Origin: Bacteroidales bacterium
GTDB lineage: Bacteria; Bacteroidota; Bacteroidia; Bacteroidales; BM520
DNA length: 16,279 bases
Direction of reading: 5' to 3'
Assembly: GCA_023230285.1 (NCBI GenBank)
Contig: JALNXP010000024.1
Location: 1-16,279 of the forward strand
The notes under the pieces were generated by a model that was not told the origin of the DNA, did not search any database, and saw only the letters and a list, made by a program, of their open reading frames with translations. The position numbers and the translations under genes are program-made. Numbering within the stretch: the first letter of the stretch is position 1; the number at the start of each line of letters is the position of its first letter. Positions 9,001 to 12,992 of the stretch are shown here, piece by piece.

Positions 9001-11224
9001 GAGCTATGCCAATTACGGTTTTATAGTTCCGGGCGACAGCACGCAGCAGTGTGGTCTGTATACAGAGATACACGAATACGAGACGGTAGACGGCTGTGAC
9101 AGCACCGTTTATCTGAAGTTGCAGGTCGAGCCAGTCTACAATTATACGGTTTACGACACGGTATGTGCAGGCGAGGCATACAGCGGTTATAATTTTTATT
9201 TGTCAGGAGATCAGACACAGCTGCCTGGTGTCATCAACAGAGAGGTTAATTTAGAGACGTTGCGAGGCTGCGACAGCACGGTGAAGTTGGAGCTGACGGT
9301 AGCACCGAACTTTGACATCTATCAGCAGCAGTCGGTATGCGAGACGGAGCTTCCATATATCTGGCACGACATAGAATGTTCGGCAGCAGGCATATACTAT
9401 GATGAAAACTTGAGTGTGTCGGGCTGCGACAGCACCTATACGCTACAGTTGAATGTAGGTACATCGACAGAGGCGGATTTGCCAGTTACGGCATGCAGCA
9501 ACGAGCTGCCGTATATCTATAACGGCGTACCGCATTATATATCAGGAGTTTATACCTATTATTATGCATCAATGTACGGCTGCGACAGCGTTGTACATCT
9601 TTATCTGAGCATCAGTCATGATTATACGGTAACTCTTTACGACAGCATTTGCGAAGGTGATACCTATTATAATTATAACTTCTATTATCCGATTGACAGC
9701 ACGAACATACCGGGTACTCATATCGGGGTACAAAATAACATTAGTAATTCAGGCTGCGACAGTATAGTAACACTTTATTTGGAGGTCATTCCTGATGAGC
9801 ATGTCATTATAGAAGACAGTGTATGTCAGGGATATGCGTACAGTGGCTATGGTTTTGCATTGCCGTCCGGTTCAACGCAGATACCCGGCACGATAGTCCG
9901 TCAGATGATGTACAACAGTGTATATGGCTGTGACAGTTTGGTAGTGTTGCATTTGGATGTTAAGCCGAGCGTTTATACGGAACTTTATGGCGATGTTTGT
10001 CGTGGCGAAGGCTACGAAGGCAATGGATTTGTGATACCGGGTGACAGCACGACACAGGCAGGACTTTACGAGACAAGTCAGACGTATACAAGTGCGGTCA
10101 GCGGTTGCGACAGCATAGTTAGCTTGCATCTGACAGTACATCCGGATTATCATAGCTGGATAACAACCAATGTATGTCAAGGTGAAGGCTTTGTGGGCTA
10201 TGGCTTTAATGTTCCTGCAGACAGCTTGGAAGGAAAGACAGAGTATGTGGAAAGTTATGAGTATGAGAGCATTTACGGTTGTGACAGCGTTAGAAGTCTG
10301 CAACTGTATGTTCGTGAGAGTTATGCGATATATATAGAGCGTACTATATGTGCGGGAGACGGCTACGAAGGCGAAGGTTTTGAGCTTAGTGCGGGAGAGA
10401 CATCGTCAGCGGGCTATTATGAATATGAACATCTGTACCAAAGTCAGTACAATTGTGACAGTCTGATGGTTTTACAGCTGACCATAAATCCTGTATCCGG
10501 AGTAACGCAGATTAATGTTGGCATAGAGACGAACCTCTGCACTGGAGATGCGTATGCCGACAACGGCTTTAACGTCAGCGGCGAAGAAACACTGTTGCCT
10601 GGTGTCTGGGAATATTACCGGACGGAGCATAATGTCTACGGCTGTGACAGTCTTATCATGATAGAGCTTACGATAGAGGGCGAGCCGTTGACGATAGGCG
10701 AGATATACGGCGACTTTAGCGGGACGTTGTATGACGAGACAAGTGGCGGCGTATTCGAGTACAGCATAGACAGCATAGCGAATGCGGATTATTATCTGTG
10801 GGAGTTGACGGGTGCGCCGTGGTATATAGAACATGACAGCTCGTTATGGTGTACTGTATATGTACGCACGCGAGACGATGGCGAGTTGACGGTACGTGCA
10901 GTTAACGAGTGTGGTGAGAGCAGTTACAGCAGGACGTTGTCGGTATATGCGACAGGCATATCTGAAGGCGAAGGCTCTGTAGTAGAGCTGTATCCGAATC
11001 CTTCGAGCGACATGGTAACGTTGTACATGCGTGGCATAGAAGGCGAAGTCGACATCATCATCCGAGATGTGGCGTTGAAGGTCGTTGATGTTTACGACTA
11101 CGAGGCTTCAAACAAAGAAAGCAAGTTTGTGTACAGCGTCAAAGGATACAGCAGCGGCGTATATTATGTCAGCGTGCGTAGTGGAAATATCACGGTGATA
11201 AAGAAGATGGTGGTGCAGCGGTAG
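1..11224 (+). CDS. Giant modular type IX-secreted surface protein (5' end outside window)
   Basis: The reading frame is already open at base 2, so the true start and signal peptide lie upstream; the GTG at 215 sits inside a propeller motif and is not a start. Residues here are numbered from the codon at base 2; the frame ends with TAG at 11222. Order: propeller 1 (about 1-420), CARDB-like domain (423-555), seven Cys-pair repeats (559-960), Ig/cadherin-like domain with YTPETGYSGVDSMLY (961-1055), propeller 2 (1056-1550), CARDB-like (1551-1690), one repeat (1694-1749), Ig-like (1750-1840), propeller 3 (1841-2345), CARDB-like (2346-2480), 19 repeats (2486-3561), Ig-like (3562-3653), type IX sorting domain (3654-3740). 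Known of the families: DxDxDG propellers bind calcium, and type IX cargo is released or anchored outside the outer membrane. Inferred: a cell-surface adhesin or matrix protein. No enzymatic domain was seen. I do not recognise a named gene. Confidence 0.93.
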   Translation, partial: SYENAIAVADVDGDGYAEIFYSAVNGNVYCIGYNAATHNYNSTPRWTKPYSGLNTYYKSPQPIITDYNGDGVPELTVYDRVYNAVNGTLLLDANFASKSWNYGCGAMCATNNVAPSMMAVGDLDGDGYPDLAAGNMCYKVIIRNPNGTAGNEMKLLSTVTLSGQTGDGATALADVDLDGKLDVIVTRRSSATLANPLATSANATVFVWNPRESRILNTNNVNFSTNNSQMGPSVPVIADIDGDMYPEICIAMAANVRTYKYVSGNLSAGWTLTAQGSNNYFSGLTVFDFYMDELPEVIVRNATSLKVIDGRRNTEIQSYPISGGNANQYPVVADIDNDGSSEIIVTGSTGNGNRVHIFSSNPKGQWAPGRKVWNSFGYNVVNINEDLTIPQYPFNPSYAFTDPDNNLLIRRPYNAYLSQATTIDRNAKPIVAAADASFTAGQLDNLCDSLIINLSYTNTGSRTLFAPFEISVYKESILKQLLLVKTVNENLEVGSTLHLSINVYAEQWSSYTVFGNLQIVVNSDGNEVAGIAQDGNQQAECNIENNIINLAFTGFNLSYDTLFNDVACSGVPYEENGFNLSGEFISSITQLDTTVYLSTVHNCDSIVRLQLTVYPVYDTALYDTICFGAGYDLNGFNISSNDIPEAGEYNYTLDDIQSVHGCDSIINLELIVHEVYTEDLEADICAGAGYNAYGFVISSDQTQEAGTYEYNLDNLQSINGCDSTVTLTLRVHPVYDEVITASICEGESYLENNFTYTTPAVGYYESTKNLTTAHGCDSTVKLELTVNRVYDTYLTDTTCEGEFYSGHGFHLANLSAGILDTVSHKNSVAGCDSTVYLELMVMPRKITDLYDTVCAGESYHGNGFTIYQGQTQTAGDKEFSRHEATSFYCDSLIKLHLRVNETYSITHIDTICKNIDYSGYGFELSASELTAGEENVRVHNYTTTRNCDSIITLRLQVLNCIILVDDNIATYNGEAVSIDVLPNDTIDDYCSTTLAPEIAIEPLHGTVSYTGTEYIYTPETGYSGVDSMLYVASCHGLTDSAWVYYHVTGLPDNVDTSDCYVTELPSCWSMQSEGESSGTYSHNSIPLTGDVDNDGKIEILATSSDGKTIYFLDATSPSLSVKYTIAVRDGSSFGNESCISLGDVDGDGYSEVFYTLSNGNVYCIGYNTVSHQYGTLRWSGSYRSYNSWYKNPQPLLGDINGDGLPELVVYDKIYNAVSGALLADGRFDLKGWNYGAGAMHVGVNSNSVSSVMSMGDVDRDGHLELVAGDMCYKIDINNPNGTAGNRIYLYSRSEARAGIVGDGATTLADIDNDGYLDVIVTRRRNATRDNPGPSSGYGTVYVWNPRSGAILHTNSITTIVLHATYGGPSVATVSDIDGDGLPEIVLVGRYTLTAYKYNPTLRTLSTLWNKSTNDLSGSSGVSAYDFDMDGQAELVYRDQTHLRILSGINGHDTASYELHSETYNEYPVISDVDGDGSAEIIVSGSRQTGGVVKLHVIGSKPSYQWSGCRSVWHQYVYNGVNVNADMSIPRQEFNQGVVMRAGAIERRPYNSCLQQLTYINSGGIAMTSTTNVSITMSGTGIEYSCDTVSLSFVINNTSDKELYGGYGYTFYKDSVGGSVISTGIFDEPLSGGTNRSVRKEFSNTYLRDYLPIDSIVVSINDKGVGAGQSGGSQPECELEDNGLILPFWGILDSYDYTIRDTLCMGSFYEGYNFTTPVFDLPQHYEEAQYLQSVYGCDSTVRLALVIVDCMELIDDYYSTYNGKVIDMSPKDNDIIDAYCQSSRPVLLQPQQHGSTQIIGSNIIRYTPEPDYVGLDSMQYSLFCGGVYYDSAWIYVRTSYLPDNVLNPECYSGASSGGLRIIEYSGSEYEKYSSKDLPLTGDVDGDGEIEILSVYRELNVTKLHLLSSSTGALSEKYSIEIPAGEHLGMSNSVLLSDADRDGYSEIYYSTEEGHVYCISYDELRGQYLSDPRWRATYLGYNSQYYNSPQLQITDFNGDGLPELVVYDRVYNAVTGALLLDGDFKSRGWTYGVGGLQRVIGNSGTIAVNMPAVGDLDGDGLPELCCGNMSYKITITNTGGVLGNSISLYKESNMREEVGDGATALCDIDLDGGLDVVVVRRSAATAGNPFGSGGTGVLYIWNPRTGAILNDNPITNIPLSSTQDGPSVPMLGDIDGDGYVEIVISSGSNIYAYDYDVPSRQLSEKWSKSVTMSGAIGVTMFDFTIDGVQELIYKDNSGVYVLNGTDGSQLYRYPLYSTTGGEYPVVADVNGDGSAEIIVVGSTNTGAANSGVYVLGSIITGQWGAARSVWHQYSYSAVSINEDMTVPSYSFNQSYVFGTGRPYNNYLCQLPMLTQNGEPFYSIADAMITSGGFEIEYLCDSVKLTITYHNIGDRPLYGGYSISLYKNNYKGTLMDIKTIDDRLDVYATSHQTYYYTPEAWAEYEPLTKIVVAVNDGGDGVGQSGGEQQECNIVNNISEQPFGGFRRTYERHYNDVVCQGSRYYRYGFLYPSDSTMNVGLLHGEQHLATSHGCDSIITLDLTVSEVYDDIEALTVCGEDIPYLWEGMYLSVNGTYRKSYHTIAGCDSIKRIFFAVEPSYYYLSDTVICGGEYLDWRGRRYRTSVEVYDSLQTTGSGCDSVYHLSLTVSPHYNITEREDICSDELPYYWHNQLLTASGYYTSVGQSIYGCDSSYNIYLTVYQTAETHLYDTICQYTTYSNYGFEYGMFNAAGNYELHKKFETTEHCDSTVHLHLHVKPTYTESIYDSICQNEVYSGYGFSLPADTTAIVGEHTSRLYLSSSNGCDSVVQLNLYVREVYDEHKYDTICQNDTYAGYGFEIGQSITQTSGDYQTSVMKLSIESCDSLTTLHLHINAEQNTTLHDTVCEGDVYENNGYSIGAILTGNAGDYTYYLNETTSAGCDSTVLLYLRVNGVAETELYDDVCRGDSYGEYGFSIPSDSTATAGIYESILSLSTAEHCDSTVTLHLTIHSEAETVFADTVCQLESYANYGFIVPGDSTQQCGLYTEIHEYETVDGCDSTVYLKLQVEPVYNYTVYDTVCAGEAYSGYNFYLSGDQTQLPGVINREVNLETLRGCDSTVKLELTVAPNFDIYQQQSVCETELPYIWHDIECSAAGIYYDENLSVSGCDSTYTLQLNVGTSTEADLPVTACSNELPYIYNGVPHYISGVYTYYYASMYGCDSVVHLYLSISHDYTVTLYDSICEGDTYYNYNFYYPIDSTNIPGTHIGVQNNISNSGCDSIVTLYLEVIPDEHVIIEDSVCQGYAYSGYGFALPSGSTQIPGTIVRQMMYNSVYGCDSLVVLHLDVKPSVYTELYGDVCRGEGYEGNGFVIPGDSTTQAGLYETSQTYTSAVSGCDSIVSLHLTVHPDYHSWITTNVCQGEGFVGYGFNVPADSLEGKTEYVESYEYESIYGCDSVRSLQLYVRESYAIYIERTICAGDGYEGEGFELSAGETSSAGYYEYEHLYQSQYNCDSLMVLQLTINPVSGVTQINVGIETNLCTGDAYADNGFNVSGEETLLPGVWEYYRTEHNVYGCDSLIMIELTIEGEPLTIGEIYGDFSGTLYDETSGGVFEYSIDSIANADYYLWELTGAPWYIEHDSSLWCTVYVRTRDDGELTVRAVNECGESSYSRTLSVYATGISEGEGSVVELYPNPSSDMVTLYMRGIEGEVDIIIRDVALKVVDVYDYEASNKESKFVYSVKGYSSGVYYVSVRSGNITVIKKMVVQR
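2..1267 (+). repeat. FG-GAP/VCBS propeller 1 (partial, seven motifs visible)
   Basis: Seven calcium-loop motifs of the DxDxDG type occur in frame, starting at about 29, 197, 365, 521, 716, 863 and 1001. They read DVDGDGYAE, DYNGDGVPE, DLDGDGYPD, DVDLDGKLD, DIDGDMYPE, DFYMDELPE and DIDNDGSSE. Spacing is roughly 140-170 bases, one blade each. Aligned with propellers 2 and 3 these are motifs 2-8, so motif 1 lies upstream of the window. Two loops (716 and 863) have lost the usual Gly and may bind calcium weakly. The propeller ends in a conserved tail with RRPYNAYLSQ, also seen after the other two. Confidence 0.85.
1676..2881 (+). repeat. Array 1: seven Cys-pair (GCDS) protein repeats
   Basis: There are seven tandem protein repeats of about 55-58 residues. 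Each has a first cysteine in a DTICxGxxY-like context, an aromatic xGF motif, and a second cysteine in (G)CDS followed by xxxLxLxV. The repeats differ at the amino-acid level, so this is an old expansion and not a recent DNA duplication. Two conserved cysteines per unit suggest one disulfide per repeat after export; that is inference. Similar GCDS repeats are familiar from other large Bacteroidota surface proteins. Confidence 0.85.
3166..4650 (+). repeat. FG-GAP/VCBS propeller 2 (eight motifs)
   Basis: Eight calcium-loop motifs run from DVDNDGKIE (about 3269) through DVDGDGYSE, DINGDGLPE, DVDRDGHLE, DIDNDGYLD, DIDGDGLPE and DFDMDGQAE to DVDGDGSAE (about 4412). Blade landmarks such as VYCIGY, VYDKIYNAVSGALL and VWNPRSGAIL recur at the same place in the other two propellers. 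The tail carries VWHQYVYNGVNVNADMSIP and RRPYNSCLQQ. The blades look intact and all keep most of the acidic ligands. Confidence 0.88.
5081..5248 (+). repeat. Array 2: single Cys-pair (GCDS) repeat
   Basis: One repeat unit of 56 residues sits between the second CARDB-like domain and the second Ig-like domain. It has RDTLCMGSFYEGYNF at its start and YGCDSTVRLALVIVDC at its end. It holds the place occupied by seven units in module 1 and 19 in module 3, so the repeat number varies between modules while the order of domains does not. Confidence 0.8.
5521..7040 (+). repeat. FG-GAP/VCBS propeller 3 (eight motifs)
   Basis: The eight loop motifs are DVDGDGEIE (about 5642), DADRDGYSE, DFNGDGLPE, DLDGDGLPE, DIDLDGGLD, DIDGDGYVE, DFTIDGVQE and DVNGDGSAE (about 6797). 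The first motif lies 2373 bases after the matching motif of propeller 2, which gives a module period of about 790 residues. The tail has VWHQYSYSAVSINEDM and RPYNNYLCQ, matching propellers 1 and 2. The seventh loop lacks an acidic residue at its third position, as does loop seven of propeller 1. Confidence 0.88.
7457..10684 (+). repeat. Array 3: nineteen Cys-pair (GCDS) repeats
   Basis: Nineteen tandem units cover 1076 residues, averaging 57 each. Two forms are mixed. The long form (56-63 residues) has DTICxGxxYxxYGF followed by a variable loop with (P)xDSTxxxG. The short form (about 52 residues) has C(x)nELPYxW and a SGxY turn, and makes up units 2, 4, 12 and 13; unit 3 is also short but lacks the ELPY motif. 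Nearly every unit ends (G)CDSxxxLxLxV. One cysteine pair per unit suggests a disulfide-stapled rod that holds the propellers away from the C-terminal anchor. That picture is inference from repeat number and position. Confidence 0.87.
10955..11221 (+). other. Type IX secretion C-terminal sorting domain
   Basis: The last 85-90 residues follow the type A sorting-domain plan: VVELYPNPSSDMVTLYM with the hallmark YPNP at about residue 3664, then a beta-rich stretch with VYYVSVRSG and a basic end, IKKMVVQR. In Porphyromonas and relatives this domain directs cargo through the type IX outer-membrane machine and is usually removed by the sortase PorU. It follows an Ig-like domain at about 10685-10954. 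Confidence 0.9.
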
Positions 11225-11283
11225 GGTGGAACGTGTAATCGTTTAACAATAACTTCCTATTACAGACTCTGTAAGGTTGCAAT

Positions 11284-11323
11284 AGAACGCGGATAACGCA
11301 GATGCTTTCGCAACGCTGATGAA
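11284..11323 (+). repeat. Dispersed intergenic repeat, copy A (AACGCNGAT units)
   Basis: This 40-base element contains AACGCGGAT, then directly AACGCAGAT, then an 8-base spacer GCTTTCGC, then AACGCTGAT. Copy B at 12433 matches it except for two substitutions and a one-base gap. It lies between the giant gene and the split gene. It contains no reading frame of its own. A weak hairpin at 11256-11276 precedes it, but that has no T tract and I do not call it a terminator. Confidence 0.75.
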
Positions 11324-11376
11324 TCTACCTTTTATAAATTTTATAACAAAATTAATCTAATTTAAAATAAAAATTG

Positions 11377-11384
11377 TACCTTTG
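11377..11384 (+). promoter_or_regulatory. Possible Bacteroidota -7 promoter element for the split gene
   Basis: TACCTTTG is an exact match to the TAnnTTTG element. No TTG stands at the expected -33 distance, so this is half a promoter by motif. Transcription from here would give a leader of roughly 90 bases before the ATG at 11480. Confidence 0.45.
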
Positions 11385-11465
11385 AAAACTGATTTAATCA
11401 ACCGTGTTCAAATAACCGCTGATATGGTTTGTGCTGACAACGGATAAATATTTTTTAATAATATT

Positions 11466-11472
11466 AAAGGAG
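11466..11472 (+). promoter_or_regulatory. Strong Shine-Dalgarno site before 11480
   Basis: AAAGGAG ends seven bases before the ATG at 11480. This fixes the start of the gene. Bacteroidota genes usually lack such a site, and neither of the other two visible gene starts (12993 and 15549) has one, so it is out of character for this genome. Confidence 0.6.
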
Positions 11473-11479
11473 AAACTAT

Positions 11480-12016
11480 ATGAAAATTTCTGCAATAAAT
11501 TCATCTTTAAAGTTGAATAATCAATCATTTGAGAGAAAAAAATCGAAAGAAACAAATCCACTGTTAAATGACAAAAAGGTAAAAGTACCGTCAAATGTGT
11601 TATATGCAATGAAAATGATGGCTCTTGCAGGAATGATGTCAACAGTCGCAATGAACACGAGTTGCGATAAGAGTGCTTATGATGATCCGATGACTAACCC
11701 CACAGAAATAAGAGGCGGAGGAGTTTATGACCCACTTCCGGGAGTAATCGGACCTGCCGTCGGAAATGAGGATTTCACAAAAAGTCCTGTTCAAAATTCA
11801 ATGTGGTCAATGATTTCAACTCTTGAATTGTTTTCTTCTCCTTATGAAGGAGATAAAAATCCAAAATCTTATTCTCTCGAAGCAGGCGATATCAAAAAAT
11901 TTGATTTGCATGATGATGTGGGACAACGTACCGAATATTACACTTTCAATGAAGACGAATCGACACCGGACACTTCCGTATATTATATTCAAAAAATCTA
12001 TGATGACGGGACTTAA
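11480..12016 (+). CDS. Unrecognised exported or membrane-anchored protein, N-terminal part of a split gene
   Basis: The 178-residue frame starts at an ATG with a well-placed AAAGGAG. Residues 1-39 are polar and basic, 40-58 (NVLYAMKMMALAGMMSTVAM and neighbours) are hydrophobic, and a cysteine follows at 62 (NTSC). This could be a lipoprotein-like or membrane-anchor segment, but the lipobox is poor and the N-region is long. The rest is acidic and soluble-looking, with no domain I recognise. The frame stops at TAA (12014-12016) and continues open and in phase to 12295, so the intact gene was probably 271 residues. The sequence is AT-rich (22 of 60 bases GC in 11881-11940). The N-terminal style (MKISAINSSLKLNNQSF) reminds me of short leaders in gut Gastranaerophilales proteins; this is recollection, not evidence. 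Confidence 0.6.
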   Translation: MKISAINSSLKLNNQSFERKKSKETNPLLNDKKVKVPSNVLYAMKMMALAGMMSTVAMNTSCDKSAYDDPMTNPTEIRGGGVYDPLPGVIGPAVGNEDFTKSPVQNSMWSMISTLELFSSPYEGDKNPKSYSLEAGDIKKFDLHDDVGQRTEYYTFNEDESTPDTSVYYIQKIYDDGT

Positions 12017-12295
12017 GGCACGCCTCAAAGACGAACCCTTTCAATGTATAATGATAATACAATTCACACAAAAGATGAATATTTTTCAGATGATACATGG
12101 GGGTGTTCAGGCGAAACTTTGTATGAAAACTGTCAAAACGAAATAAAAGTTTATCACAAAACTCCATTGGGCGAAGAATTTCACTACAATCTAAGCTATT
12201 TAAAAGACACCCCAAACTCAGTATTTGTGCAATATCCTCAAGGAAGCACAAATTTATATTCAAACGTTAATATAAATTACGTTAAAGAAGATTAA
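12017..12295 (+). pseudogene. C-terminal remnant of the split gene after an in-frame TAA
   Basis: The frame of the preceding gene continues without a shift from GTPQRRTLSMYNDN to NINYVKED and ends with TAA at 12293. The first ATG inside (12044) would give 83 residues, but no ribosome binding site stands before it, so independent translation is doubtful. A single base change could restore the join: CAA, AAA or GAA instead of TAA at 12014. The retained open frame suggests the stop is recent, is a sequencing error, or is read through. No domain is recognised. Confidence 0.5.
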
Positions 12296-12694
12296 AGCCA
12301 AGAAATTGCAAAATCAAGCCTGCCTTATTGCATTTCTTCATAATTACGGATTGTGAAATGTTGCGTATTTCTATGACTTCTTAAACTAAATATGTTGTAA
12401 TTCAATGTTTTATAAACATCTGTGGATAAAACAGAACGCGGATGATGCAGATGCTTTGCAACGCTGATGAACAAAATCAGTGCTTGTAAATCCGCAGCAT
12501 CAGTGTCCCCAAATGCGGACATCAATAATTTCCCGTAATACAAATATTCAACAGAAAAATTAAAAATTCGCATTAAATTTTCATTTATTAGCAGAAAAAC
12601 ATACCGGCTTAGGCTGTCATACAATTAATTTTTATCTTTTAATTGTTTGATATTCAGCTTGAAAAAAAATAAGAAAAAAATAATCGAAAAACAG
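12296..12694. other. Gene-free AT-rich stretch
   Basis: I see no convincing gene here on either strand. An imperfect hairpin at 12300-12338 (AAGAAATTGCAA against TTGCATTTCTT, one bulge) directly follows the split gene and may end its transcript, but it has no T tract. Repeat copy B occupies 12433-12471. A-tracts at 12661-12692 lie just upstream of the tRNA promoter and could act as an UP-like element or as curved DNA. Confidence 0.5.
12433..12471 (+). repeat. Dispersed intergenic repeat, copy B
   Basis: This 39-base element has the same orientation as copy A and matches it at 37 of 40 aligned positions. It reads AACGCGGAT, GATGCAGAT, a seven-base spacer, then AACGCTGAT. Copies A and B flank the split gene as direct repeats about 1.1 kb apart. 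Confidence 0.75.
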
Positions 12695-12723
12695 TTGCAA
12701 TTTTGAAAAAAGTATTATCTTTG
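12695..12723 (+). promoter_or_regulatory. Promoter of tRNA-Asp
   Basis: TTG at 12695-12697 and TATCTTTG at 12716-12723 match the Bacteroidota -33 and TAnnTTTG elements with an 18-base gap. Initiation would fall near 12730, about 35 bases before the tRNA. A-tracts lie immediately upstream. Confidence 0.7.
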
Positions 12724-12763
12724 CAGCGTAATCAGGGGTTGATATTCAGCTGATGATTGACAA

Positions 12764-12841
12764 GGTTCGGTAGTTCAGTTTGGTTAGAATACCTGCCTGT
12801 CACGCAGGGGGTCGCGAGTTCGAGCCTCGTCCGGACCGCCA
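12764..12841 (+). tRNA. tRNA-Asp (anticodon GTC)
   Basis: A full cloverleaf can be folded. The acceptor stem GGTTCGG pairs with CCGGACC (one G-U). The D arm is GTTC/GAAT. The anticodon stem CCTGC/GCAGG has the seven-base loop CTGTCAC with anticodon GTC at 12799-12801. The T arm is GCGAG/CTCGT around TTCGAGC. Discriminator G is at 12838 and the CCA end is encoded at 12839-12841. It reads GAC/GAU codons as aspartate. It has its own promoter and terminator, so it is a single-gene unit. Confidence 0.97.
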
Positions 12842-12859
12842 AATACAAAAAAGAAAGTT

Positions 12860-12892
12860 AATGGTCAAGTTAATACTTGACCATTTTTTTTT
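12860..12892 (+). terminator. Rho-independent terminator after tRNA-Asp
   Basis: AATGGTCAAGT (12860-12870) and ACTTGACCATT (12875-12885) form a perfect 11-bp stem with a TAAT loop, followed by a run of T to 12892. It lies 19 bases after the tRNA and separates it from the iron transporter gene. Confidence 0.9.
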
Positions 12893-12943
12893 CATCACTA
12901 TCAATCACTATAAAAAGTTTAGAAAAATACCTAAATGTAGGGA

Positions 12944-12974
12944 TTGCACAACACTTTATTTAGCCATACTTTTG
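12944..12974 (+). promoter_or_regulatory. Promoter of the FeoA-FeoB gene
   Basis: TTG at 12944-12946 and TACTTTTG at 12967-12974 are 20 bases apart and fit the Bacteroidota -33/-7 pattern. Initiation near 12981 would leave a leader of about a dozen bases. No clear Fur box is visible. A tandem 10-base repeat (ATCACTATCA, ATCACTATAA) at 12894-12913 lies upstream and could be a regulator site. Confidence 0.7.
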
Positions 12975-12992
12975 CAAAATCAAATTTGTATT

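Noticed and set aside
11256..11276. Hairpin after the giant gene as a terminator
   Set aside because: The stem has a two-base bulge and no T tract follows.
11823..12146. A 107-residue + strand frame overlapping the split gene
   Set aside because: It is in another frame and does not bridge the stop; the main frame continues in phase on both sides.
12439..12504. Pseudoknot-like pairing of GCGGAT with ATCCGC and CTGATG with CATCAG around repeat copy B
   Set aside because: The stems are only six bases each and copy A has no matching downstream partners, so this is probably chance.
12325..12624. A 99-residue frame on the minus strand
   Set aside because: It runs through the intergenic repeat, has no recognisable domain and no convincing start signal.
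12780..12992. An upstream extension of the feoB frame, with an ATG-like start inside the tRNA
   Set aside because: It would translate the tRNA-Asp and its terminator. FeoA homology begins at 12993 and a promoter lies at 12944-12974.
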